Assembly (NCBI GenBank): GCA_021774435.1
Contig: JAJFJB010000168.1
Coordinates: 1-36,567, forward strand
Direction: 5' to 3'
Origin: Alphaproteobacteria bacterium
GTDB lineage: Bacteria; Pseudomonadota; Alphaproteobacteria; UBA8366; GCA-2717185
Length of the DNA: 36,567 bases
Under the pieces are notes generated by a model. It searched no databases and was not told where the DNA came from. It worked only from the letters and a program-made list of their open reading frames with translations. The position numbers and the translations under genes were made by a program. This document shows, one piece after another, positions 16,648-24,472 of the stretch; within the stretch, counting starts at the first letter, position 1; each line of letters begins with the position of its first letter.

Positions 16648-18945
16648 ATGGCGACGGGGCAAGGCAACGGTCAGTCAAGAAATTTGAAATATGTCGGTAC
16701 ACGCGCGCCGCGTCCCGATGGGGTCGACAAGGTTACGGGCCGCGCTAAATTTGGTGCCGATCTGAACATGCCGAACATGATTATCGGCAAGGTCTTGCGA
16801 AGCCCGCATGCCCATGCGCGGATCAAATCCATCGACACGTCCAAGGCCGAAGCACTTGCTGGCGTCAAAGCCGTCATCACCGCTGACGCATTCCTGAAAC
16901 AGACGACGGAACTCCTTCCCGCCGGCGAAATGCAGGTCAATTATCATGACGTCGCGCGTAACGTGATGGCGCAGGACAAGGTTTTGTACGATGGCCACGC
17001 GGTTGCCGCCGTTGCGGCAACGACATCAGCGGTCGCGGATTCAGCGCTTGCACTCATCGAAGTCGATTACGAAGTCCTGCCGCACGTCATTGATGTCGTC
17101 GACGCCATGAAAGACGGCGCACCCATTCTCCACGAAGATATGTTCACGGACGGTGTTGATCCAAAGCCGACGAAAGCGTCAAACGTCGCCAAACGGCTTG
17201 AGATTGCCGTCGGCGACGTCGAAACCGGGTTTGCAGATGCCGACGTCGTTGTGGAACGCGAATTCAATACCAAGCCCGTGCATCAGGGTTACATCGAACC
17301 GCATGCCTGTATCGCGAGCGTTTCGGAGGACGGACAGTCCGAACTGTGGTGCACCACACAGGGGCATTACGTCGTTCGCGCGCACTGCTCACGATTATTG
17401 GGCATGGATATTTCCAAAATCCGGGTCACATCCTCGGAAATCGGTGGCGGTTTTGGCGGCAAAACAGTCGTCTACCTTGAGCCCTTGTCGCTTGCCCTGT
17501 CAGCACGGGCCGGCCAGCCGGTCAAAATGTCGATGACGCGGGAAGAAATCTTCCGTGCCAGCGGACCGACATCCGGCGCCAACATGATCATCAAGGTCGG
17601 CGCCAAGAAAGATGGCACGATCACCGCAGGACAGGCAGTACTGCATTATCAAGCCGGCGCATTCGCGGGTTCGCCCGTGCAGCCGGGTGCGATGTGTGCC
17701 TTCGCGCCCTACGATCTCGAGAATGTTCACGTGACAGGCTATGACGTCGTCACGAACCGGCCAAAAGTTGCCGCCTATCGTGCGCCGGGCGCACCGATTT
17801 CAGAGTACGCCGTAGAAGCCGTGATCGACGAGATCGCGGACAAAATCGGCATGGACCCGATCGATATGCGCCTCAAGAATGCGGCGAAGGAAGGCACCCG
17901 CGCCGCCTACGGACCAAAATTCGGCCCGGTCGGTCTTGTCGAGACCCTGGAAGCGACACGCGATCATGATCATTACAAGGCGCCGCTCGGCAAAAATCAG
18001 GGCCGCGGTGTCGCATCCGGCTTTTGGTTCAACATTGGCGGTGAAACTTGCGTGACAATCAATGTCAACGAAGATGGCACCGTTAACGTTCTCTCCGGCA
18101 CGCCAGATATTGGTGGCTCGCGGGCATCGCTTGCCATGATGGTGGCGGACGAACTTGGCATCGAACTTGAAAAGGTGCGGCCGATCATCGCCGATACGGC
18201 ATCGCTCGGTTTCACCTTCCTGACCGGCGGCAGCCGCGCGACCTTTTCAAACGGCCTCGCCGCCGTCGAAGCCGCAACAAACGCGAAAACCGAGATGCGC
18301 GGCCGTGCGGCAAAATACTGGGAAATTCCGGTTGAAGCCGTCGAATGGGATGACGGCCATGCGAAGCCTGCTGGGGCAAACGCCGGCGACTTCGACCCGC
18401 TATCACTGGCAGATCTCGCCAAGCTCGCCAACAAGACCGGCGGCCCAATTGCCGGCCATGCGCAAATCAATGCGCAGGGGGCGGCACCAAGCTTCGGCAC
18501 GCACCTCGTCGATGTCGAAGTCGATCCCGAAACCGGGCATGTCGAAATTCTTCGTTACACTGTGGCGCAAGACGCCGGCAAGGCGATCCACCCTGGCTAT
18601 GTCGAAGGGCAATTCCAAGGCGGCGCCGTGCAGGGTATCGGTTGGGCGCTAAATGAAGAGTACATTTACGGCGATGACGGAAAGCTGCAAAATCCGGGGT
18701 TCCTGGATTATCGCATTCCCGTTGCGTCGGACGTGCCGATGATTGACACGATTATCGTTGAGGTCGCCAATCCGACCCACCCCTACGGTGTACGTGGGAT
18801 CGGTGAGACGCCAATCATCCCGCCGATGGCCGCGATTACGAATGCTGTCTCCCACGCACTCGATATCCGATTCTCGGACCTGCCGATGTCACCGCCGAAG
18901 GTTCTGGCCGCGATCGAGGCATCGAATGGTGCCGGCGACGACTAA
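16648..18945 (+). CDS. Xanthine dehydrogenase family protein, molybdopterin-binding large subunit
   Basis: A 765-residue molybdenum hydroxylase large subunit (CoxL/XdhB type). The N-terminal aldehyde oxidase a/b hammerhead domain is at about 16-150. The cofactor domains contain IGGGFGGKT (265-273) and YRAPGAP, and the C-terminal GVRGIGETP carries the catalytic base Glu720. The CoxL-specific Cys loop (AYRCSFR) is absent, so CO oxidation is not indicated; substrates may be aldehydes, N-heterocycles or other aromatics. The usual FAD and 2Fe-2S subunits are not adjacent: spoVR precedes it and a terminator follows. It must use partners encoded elsewhere or be an unusual stand-alone form. No signal peptide is visible. 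The ribosome site is GGGAGA with 7-base spacing. Confidence 0.9.
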   Translation: MATGQGNGQSRNLKYVGTRAPRPDGVDKVTGRAKFGADLNMPNMIIGKVLRSPHAHARIKSIDTSKAEALAGVKAVITADAFLKQTTELLPAGEMQVNYHDVARNVMAQDKVLYDGHAVAAVAATTSAVADSALALIEVDYEVLPHVIDVVDAMKDGAPILHEDMFTDGVDPKPTKASNVAKRLEIAVGDVETGFADADVVVEREFNTKPVHQGYIEPHACIASVSEDGQSELWCTTQGHYVVRAHCSRLLGMDISKIRVTSSEIGGGFGGKTVVYLEPLSLALSARAGQPVKMSMTREEIFRASGPTSGANMIIKVGAKKDGTITAGQAVLHYQAGAFAGSPVQPGAMCAFAPYDLENVHVTGYDVVTNRPKVAAYRAPGAPISEYAVEAVIDEIADKIGMDPIDMRLKNAAKEGTRAAYGPKFGPVGLVETLEATRDHDHYKAPLGKNQGRGVASGFWFNIGGETCVTINVNEDGTVNVLSGTPDIGGSRASLAMMVADELGIELEKVRPIIADTASLGFTFLTGGSRATFSNGLAAVEAATNAKTEMRGRAAKYWEIPVEAVEWDDGHAKPAGANAGDFDPLSLADLAKLANKTGGPIAGHAQINAQGAAPSFGTHLVDVEVDPETGHVEILRYTVAQDAGKAIHPGYVEGQFQGGAVQGIGWALNEEYIYGDDGKLQNPGFLDYRIPVASDVPMIDTIIVEVANPTHPYGVRGIGETPIIPPMAAITNAVSHALDIRFSDLPMSPPKVLAAIEASNGAGDD

Positions 18946-19000
18946 AATCAACAGGGCGGTTTTCGCCGCCCCGCCTTACACTGGAAGAAAACCTACGCGG

Positions 19001-19033
19001 AAAATAGCGCTACTTCGGTGGCGCTATTTTTTT
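19001..19033 (+). terminator. Strong rho-independent terminator after the molybdenum hydroxylase gene
   Basis: A 13-bp stem (19001-19013 with 19018-19030, one wobble) is capped by a TTCG tetraloop and ends in a run of seven T. The A-rich 5' arm and T-rich 3' arm could also allow termination on the opposite strand. A smaller hairpin, GGGCGG/CCGCCC, precedes it at 18954-18971 without a T tract. Confidence 0.93.
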
Positions 19034-19144
19034 GCGCCGCTCTAAATAGCTTCCTGGTTAACGAAATCTAAAACACTCTTGGACAATCTTCCGGTTTAGA
19101 TTTTGTACGGCATTCACCGTCCTATCAGGAAAGACGATATCCCC

Positions 19145-20317
19145 ATGTCCATGGCGCGCTCGCAACTCCGTAATATCATTGAATCAGGTCGATCGATTGC
19201 CTTGGACTGCTATGCGATCGGGAAAACCATCGACGACAATGACCCAGTCGGCAAACTGTTTAAGACCGACGTCATGAACAAAACCGTCATTTTCAAACGG
19301 TTTGAAGGGACCGGACCGGCATCCGAAGGTCCTCCAACAATTGATACAACAATCTATTTTCCCTACGACTTTGAAGACGTCTACGAGGGCGGCGAGTCGA
19401 TTGGTTTCGGTGACAAAGGGTTTCAGAAATCCCTTGCCTTTAAAATCTCCAACGGCGCCGCGACCAAGGAGATGATGACGCGGATCGCCGAAGACTTGCG
19501 GATAGTCCATATGCTCGCGTCCCTGCACAGCCTTGACCCCTTCATCTTCAAGAGCAAAGCCGACCAATTGGGAGTCAGCGACGCGATTCACGAGTCGTAC
19601 TTCGCGATATCGCAAGAAGAGTGGGAGGCAATCCGGGAACCGATCCGGGAAAAAATTTCCCGTCTCGTTACGAAAGCTGTCAGCGGTGGTGAAAGCACAA
19701 AAAGTGCAGCACAAGAACAGCAGGTAGAAGAGTTCTTGATGAAGATATGGCAGGCTACGGATATCGAGGGTATCGAACCGTTTATCAAAGCCATGCAAAT
19801 TGAGCCCGACCGAGCACCGGAAGTATTCTTCGCCTGGAAAGCCGTTTGTTATTACCAAGTTCGCTTTGCGGCCATAACCAGCGATTTAAAGGCGTATTTC
19901 CAATGGGTTGGAGATAACGGACTGTGTTATCCCTCAGACTTCCCAAACTTGACCCCCGACGAAGAACGTCGAATTAAAGGGTTACGCGACAAGCTGCGCG
20001 ATAAGATGCGAATGGGCTACGTCGAAGCCAATACCGTTCTGAAGGAGTACGAAGAAAGTTATAACAAGTTCGTCCATGATGATCGCCCACAGGCGTTCAT
20101 GGAATTTCTTCAGAATTCTGACGCGTCTTATCTTTCACTCGCTTCTAGCGTTTCAAATGCCGCACATGGCATCAATTTATGGAAATGGTATGTCGACCAT
20201 TTTGGCGCTTCGATGCCGAAACAACAGTTCATGGAGTTGTTCGACGGCCTGACCCATCTCTATGACGTAAAACATGTCGGCGAAGTCAAATCATGGGACA
20301 CTGAATCGGCTGCGTAG
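19145..20317 (+). CDS. Uncharacterised protein, 390 residues
   Basis: I do not recognise this family. The reading frame is long, codon use matches its neighbours, and a ribosome site (AGGAAAG) precedes the ATG at 19145 (a second ATG follows at 19151). There is no signal peptide, membrane segment or familiar catalytic motif. Residues about 1-110 look alpha/beta and contain DTTIYFPYDFEDVYEGGESIGFG in part as beta-rich sequence. Residues from about 110 on are helical and charged, with a Lys/Glu/Gln-rich stretch near 180-200. The C-terminal half has many aromatic residues. It is probably cytoplasmic. It stands alone after a terminator and converges on the selenoprotein gene with a 3-bp gap. Confidence 0.75.
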   Translation: MSMARSQLRNIIESGRSIALDCYAIGKTIDDNDPVGKLFKTDVMNKTVIFKRFEGTGPASEGPPTIDTTIYFPYDFEDVYEGGESIGFGDKGFQKSLAFKISNGAATKEMMTRIAEDLRIVHMLASLHSLDPFIFKSKADQLGVSDAIHESYFAISQEEWEAIREPIREKISRLVTKAVSGGESTKSAAQEQQVEEFLMKIWQATDIEGIEPFIKAMQIEPDRAPEVFFAWKAVCYYQVRFAAITSDLKAYFQWVGDNGLCYPSDFPNLTPDEERRIKGLRDKLRDKMRMGYVEANTVLKEYEESYNKFVHDDRPQAFMEFLQNSDASYLSLASSVSNAAHGINLWKWYVDHFGASMPKQQFMELFDGLTHLYDVKHVGEVKSWDTESAA

Positions 20318-20320
20318 GTT

Positions 20321-20971
20321 CTAATCTGAAACCTGCGTCTTAATCGCCGCGCACCAGGCTTCCGCGTCAAAGCCCCACGGTCCCATTTCACTTCGATATG
20401 CGACCTTTCCGTCAGGACCGATGACATAGAGCCGCTCCGGCAGGGCCGCGTATTTGAGGTCGACTTCGTTGTCCATATTGTCGAGTAGCATCGGCATCTC
20501 AAACTTAAGGTTCAACATACACACGCCGGCCATTTCGGCGCGATCATCCGCCGTCGTCGGCTGTTCGTACAACACGCCCTCATTTAGATTTGCCGGTACC
20601 TGCCAACCATCGGCAGGATGAATTTCCTGAATATAAACAAGATAAAAGTCCATACGGTCCTGAAATTCGCGGTAGATTTCGTTCACGCGCACGGCGTGTT
20701 GCCGAAAAGGCGGTCAGGTATAAGACCCAAAGATCAGTGCAACCGGCGCGCCGCGCGTCTGTGACAGTTGGAACATATCACCGGTCCGCTTCCTATCGAC
20801 GTACAGGCGCTCCACGACAAAGTCCGGCGCCATATCGCCGACCGCCGGCGCGCGCGCTTCATGCGCCAACTTGCGGGCACGCACTTCCTTATATTCCGAC
20901 ACCGACAATCCCATCCGAGCCCAACGGTCAGGCGGAAGTTCCGCCGGATCTTCAGGCAAAAAATCGCTCAT
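20321..20971 (-). CDS. Deiodinase-like thioredoxin-fold selenoprotein (in-frame TGA read as Sec)
   Basis: The frame runs 216 residues if TGA at 20714-20716 is read as selenocysteine 86. Before it stand VGDMAPDF (about 44-51, peroxiredoxin/thioredoxin-like) and LIFGSYT; after it come PPFR and VYIQEIHPADGW (112-123). Iodothyronine deiodinases carry GSCT-Sec-PPF and EAHPSDGW at the same relative positions, including the essential His (here His118). The rest also fits (PERLYVIGPDGKVAY, GPWGF). Bacterial deiodinase-like selenoproteins are a known family of uncertain function, presumably thiol/selenol redox rather than thyroid hormone chemistry. The start ATG at 20969-20971 has GGAAAGG upstream. 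It lies 99 bp downstream of the amidohydrolase on the same strand. A plain reading gives two fragments of 85 and about 123 residues. Decoding requires selA, selB, selC and selD elsewhere in the genome. Confidence 0.9.
20684..20698 (-). promoter_or_regulatory. Candidate bacterial SECIS stem-loop core after the Sec codon
   Basis: Read on the minus strand, CACGC and GCGTG form a perfect 5-bp stem around the loop CGTGC. The loop GT lies 22-23 bases after the TGA. Bacterial SECIS elements are short hairpins just 3' of the TGA with a GU in the apical loop at about this distance, contacted by SelB. The stem is short, and a competing pairing CGGC/GCCG exists nearby. Confidence 0.55.
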
Positions 20972-21070
20972 CGTTCAACCTTTCCGTCATTGCATTACAA
21001 TGCTGCAGTGTTCGCGCCTGCAGAAATCCATCCCAGCCTATTCCGGTTAACCCATTTCACAAACTGCCGG

Positions 21071-22432
21071 TCAAAAGTTCTTTTCCGCCTTTTGCCATAT
21101 CAGTTCGGCGCGCTTTTGAACCTCTGCAAAAACTTCGACCCGATCCACCGTTACGACTTCGCGGTCCCGCACGATATCCCGGCCATCGACAAAAACGTCC
21201 GTAACATCGCTGCCATTCGCATTGTAGACGAGGTTGGACGCAAAATTCTCCATTCGGATCGGCATCAACCAAGGGCGGGATACATCGACGAGAATGATAT
21301 CCGCCTTCTTCCCGACTTCGAGCGACCCGATCTGATCATCGAGGCCAAGCCCGCGGGCACCGCCCATCGTGGCCAATTCCAAGGCGTCGTAACCGGACTG
21401 CATACCAACATCACCGGTCAACGTCCGGGGAATGAGAACCGCCGCGCGCATATAGTGCCATAAATCGTTCGAGCACCAATCGCTACCGAGCGATACGTTC
21501 ATGCCAGTCGGATACACTTTCTCCATCGGTGGGAAGTAGCCGCGTTTCGCAACGTGATAGCTGGTGTGCGACATCGTTGCACCGCTTACGGCAAGGGCGT
21601 CGATATCGCTATCGGATAAAAAGACGCAATGGATGGCTATCGCATCCGGCCCCAATACGCCGGTCTCGACACCGATCTCTATCGGTCGTTTACCGTAAAG
21701 CGACTCTGCGAATTCAGTTTCGCCCGGGACTTCGGCGATATGAACATTGATTCCCAATCCAAGCCTGTCCGCCAATTCCCGGCTGCGTGCCATACCGTCC
21801 AGGGACATGTAGCCGGGGCCACCCGGTGAAATACGCGTGGTAATGCGACCTTCCTCCTTGCCGTGCCAGGTCTCGAAGAGTTCGACTGCCGCATCCATAC
21901 TTCGGTTTAGCCGTTCCGTACGCCACGGCCTCTCGGTTGTTTTCGCATCCAGCCCAGTAAATCCAATCTCTACGAGAAATTCGCTGAGGCTGGCGCGGAT
22001 ACCAAGATCACGAACCGCCGGCGCGATATTCATTTCCTTGTGCCATGTATTGACCAAGGTCGTGGTACCGGTCATCACCATTTCGATCGCATGCGCGAGG
22101 CTGCCGAAATACACATCGTCGGGGTCCCGGCATTCGGCGAGGATCGGCAAGGCGCGATTGAACAGGCCCGCCGCCGTGCCAGGCACGTCTTCGGTTATAC
22201 CCTTCAGGTAGGCGCCTATTAGGTGTATGTGCGTATTAACGAGGCCCGGGAGAACCGCCCTGCCCTGCGCATCGATCACGCGCTCTGCGGCAAATGAATC
22301 CGCATCGAATGCTGATCTCTCGCCAACATACACCAGCCGGTCGTCTTCGAATGCGACGATGCCGTTTTTGATTACATCATCGCGGTTTTGCATCGTAACG
22401 ACGAAGCCGCCGTCGATCACGGTTCGAGTCAT
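21071..22432 (-). CDS. Amidohydrolase family protein (MtaD/TrzN-like aminohydrolase)
   Basis: A 453-residue metal-dependent hydrolase of the cytosine deaminase / S-adenosylhomocysteine deaminase / triazine hydrolase group. Metal and catalytic residues are in place: NTHIHL (about 66-71, HxH), NVHIAE (His and Glu), HCVFLSD (His) and LGSDWCSND (Asp). N- and C-terminal beta segments form the composite sandwich domain, with GSLEVGKKADIILVD typical of the C-terminal part. Such enzymes deaminate or dechlorinate purine- or triazine-like rings; the substrate here is open. The ATG follows GGGAGG. The iclR gene lies 34 bp upstream and the selenoprotein 99 bp downstream on the same strand, so they may form one operon. 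Confidence 0.88.
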   Translation of the reverse strand: MTRTVIDGGFVVTMQNRDDVIKNGIVAFEDDRLVYVGERSAFDADSFAAERVIDAQGRAVLPGLVNTHIHLIGAYLKGITEDVPGTAAGLFNRALPILAECRDPDDVYFGSLAHAIEMVMTGTTTLVNTWHKEMNIAPAVRDLGIRASLSEFLVEIGFTGLDAKTTERPWRTERLNRSMDAAVELFETWHGKEEGRITTRISPGGPGYMSLDGMARSRELADRLGLGINVHIAEVPGETEFAESLYGKRPIEIGVETGVLGPDAIAIHCVFLSDSDIDALAVSGATMSHTSYHVAKRGYFPPMEKVYPTGMNVSLGSDWCSNDLWHYMRAAVLIPRTLTGDVGMQSGYDALELATMGGARGLGLDDQIGSLEVGKKADIILVDVSRPWLMPIRMENFASNLVYNANGSDVTDVFVDGRDIVRDREVVTVDRVEVFAEVQKRAELIWQKAEKNF

Positions 22433-22466
22433 ACCCTACCTCCCAAGAACGACATCGTTCCGCGGA

Positions 22467-23246
22467 TCAATGAAACCGCTCAAGCGTTAGCTGGCTGGCC
22501 GCAGCCTTCACATCCTGAGCAAGCGCAAGCACTTGCGTCTCATCGAGCTGATTCAGAAATCCGACAGTTGCCAGCGCGCGCGTCGGATACCCTTCACTGT
22601 CGACAACAGGCGCGGCCGTGACCAGAAAACCCCGTAAATAGTTACCATAATCGACGGCGTAGCCGTTCTGCCCCGCCGCCGATACTTCGGCGAGCCAAGT
22701 ATTGTAATCCGGTGGGTTTTCCCAGGGTAACGCGTCGAATTTCTGCGAAAGTTTATCCTCCGGCCAGTCCGACAGCGCGGCGTAGCAGCGGCCGCTCGCG
22801 CTGATGAGGGCCGGAAACCGGCTACTTACATCGACATGAATACTCAATGTCTGCGGCGCCCGCGCCAGGGCGACGACGACCATGTGTTCGTTTGCGTCCA
22901 GCTCCGCTGCGGTAACGGTAACGCCGTGCCGGTCGGCGAGGTCCTGTAGATGCGGCCGCGCCTCCTGTACGAAAGTGCTTTTGGCGAGCGAGTCGCGCGC
23001 AAGCCCCAAGACAGCATGGCCGAGGCGATACTGCTTGGTCGTTGCATTGAAGGTCACCATCGACTCCTGAGCGAGCGTGCGAAGTATGTGGAGGCAAGTA
23101 CTCGGGATTATGTCGAGGTCTCGTGCGATTTGGTTCACCCCGACCGGGCTATCGCTTCTGCCGAGATAACGCATAATCCGTGCGGCGCGCCGGACAGCAA
23201 CGACGGGCTTTTTGACCTCGGGCTGAAGAATCAAAATCGTTACCAT
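22467..23246 (-). CDS. IclR family transcriptional regulator
   Basis: A 259-residue regulator. An N-terminal winged helix-turn-helix lies at about residues 14-75 (VAVRRAARIMRYL, then VNQIARDLDIIPSTCLHILRTL), followed by the IclR effector-binding domain with SASGRCYAAL and RGFLVTAAPVVD. Family members sense small aromatic or organic acids and control adjacent catabolic genes. I start at the ATG 23244-23246, giving the usual short arm before the HTH; an ATG 18 codons upstream is possible but would include the palindrome as coding sequence. There is no ribosome site before the chosen ATG; see the operator entry. It is divergent from the LLM operon and upstream of the amidohydrolase, and either may be its target. 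Confidence 0.88.
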   Translation of the reverse strand: MVTILILQPEVKKPVVAVRRAARIMRYLGRSDSPVGVNQIARDLDIIPSTCLHILRTLAQESMVTFNATTKQYRLGHAVLGLARDSLAKSTFVQEARPHLQDLADRHGVTVTAAELDANEHMVVVALARAPQTLSIHVDVSSRFPALISASGRCYAALSDWPEDKLSQKFDALPWENPPDYNTWLAEVSAAGQNGYAVDYGNYLRGFLVTAAPVVDSEGYPTRALATVGFLNQLDETQVLALAQDVKAAASQLTLERFH

Positions 23247-23248
23247 AA

Positions 23249-23264
23249 ATTGTCTATAGACAAT
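23249..23264. promoter_or_regulatory. Perfect 16-bp palindrome, likely IclR operator
   Basis: ATTGTCTATAGACAAT is fully self-complementary and ends 2 bases before the iclR start codon, in the spacer shared with the divergent catabolic operon. On the minus strand it overlaps a possible -10 (TCTATA, 17 bases after TTGTGT at 23278-23283). A dimeric regulator bound here would block iclR transcription and could control the divergent promoter. Confidence 0.65.
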
Positions 23265-23374
23265 AAAGATTGCATATACACAACAAATTCGCAATGACAT
23301 ACTATCGCTAGATATCGCCTAAATAGGAATTGGTGGTATTTGAACATGGAGAATTGGCGACAGGGGAAAACTTT

Positions 23375-24454
23375 ATGGAATTTGGAATATTGTTCACATC
23401 CCATCCCGATCCGGAGTCGGAAACCTATCCGCACCACGATATCCATGAGCGTGTCACGCGTGAAATTATCGAAGCGGAAGAGCTCGGTTTTGACAGCGTT
23501 TGGATCGCCGAGCACCATTTCTCCAACAAGTACGGGATCATGCCTGACCCGTTCAGTTATCTGGCATACCTTGCAGCCAAAACGTCGCGTATCAAGCTCG
23601 GTGCGGCGGTCATGGTGGTGCCATTGCACCACCCGCTGCGAATTGTTGAGAATGCGGCATTCATCGACATTCTGAGCAACGGCCGCTTCCAACTGGGGCT
23701 TGGATCAGGCTATCGGCCCTATGAATTCGAAGGGCTGGGCGTTGATTTCGAGAGCCGCCGGGAACGGCAGGCCGAGGCCATCCCGTTGATTCTCGATGGG
23801 TTTCACAAAAAGCGCGTGCAGGCGGACGGCAAGTTCTTCAAATTCAAAATGGACGAGCAATACGAAATTTTCCCGCAGCCGGTTCAGCAACCGCATCCGC
23901 CCTTCTTTATGGGTGCCGGCACGGACAATTCCATTGTCACCGCAGCCAAGAACGGCTTTGGCCTGATGCAGTCCTCGCTCTCGTCCGTCGACAAAATCCG
24001 CGAGAATGTCGAACTGTATAAAAGCCATATGCACGAGGCGCCGGACCCGTTGAACAAGAATCCGGCCTTTGGGCGTGTCGATGTCGTGCGCATGGTATAC
24101 GTCGCCTCGACGGACGCCAAGGCGAAAGAGGAAAGCGAAGCGGGCATTACGCACCACATGAAAACATTCATGTCCGGCGTCAATGCGGGCGGCTATCTGG
24201 GCGACGTAACGGAAAAGGAAAACGAAGAACAATTCGCCTACGACATGTTGGCAGAAACAACGATATTGCACGGTTCACCCGATACCGTAATCCGGCGTAT
24301 CGAGGAATTCCGTGATGCGGGAACGACATCCATCATGGTGCATTACCCACCTTATTATGGGAAGCAACAAACGATCGACATGTTGCGGCTCTTCTCCAAG
24401 GAAGTCCTGCCACATGTGCAGGGCAAGCCCACGCCGAACGCTGCCGTAGCCTGA
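23375..24454 (+). CDS. LLM class flavin-dependent oxidoreductase (luciferase-like)
   Basis: A 359-residue member of the bacterial luciferase-like monooxygenase family, a TIM barrel using reduced FMN or F420. Typical segments are ELGFDSVWIAEHHF (about 35-48), RIKLGAAVMVVPLHHPLR and LSNGRFQLGLGSGY. Alphaproteobacterial members generally use FMNH2 from a separate reductase, which is not present here. The reaction could be a monooxygenation, including Baeyer-Villiger type, but this is not shown. The ATG at 23375 follows AGGGGA. It is the first gene of a five-gene operon; the next starts 18 bp later. Confidence 0.9.
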   Translation: MEFGILFTSHPDPESETYPHHDIHERVTREIIEAEELGFDSVWIAEHHFSNKYGIMPDPFSYLAYLAAKTSRIKLGAAVMVVPLHHPLRIVENAAFIDILSNGRFQLGLGSGYRPYEFEGLGVDFESRRERQAEAIPLILDGFHKKRVQADGKFFKFKMDEQYEIFPQPVQQPHPPFFMGAGTDNSIVTAAKNGFGLMQSSLSSVDKIRENVELYKSHMHEAPDPLNKNPAFGRVDVVRMVYVASTDAKAKEESEAGITHHMKTFMSGVNAGGYLGDVTEKENEEQFAYDMLAETTILHGSPDTVIRRIEEFRDAGTTSIMVHYPPYYGKQQTIDMLRLFSKEVLPHVQGKPTPNAAVA

Positions 24455-24472
24455 TTTCGCGGAAGTTGGATC

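Noticed and set aside
20690-20716. Deiodinase-like gene as a pseudogene, or two genes with a GTG restart after the TGA
   Set aside because: There is no ribosome site for the restart, the frame is intact on both sides, and the stop falls precisely on the catalytic position with family residues on each side.
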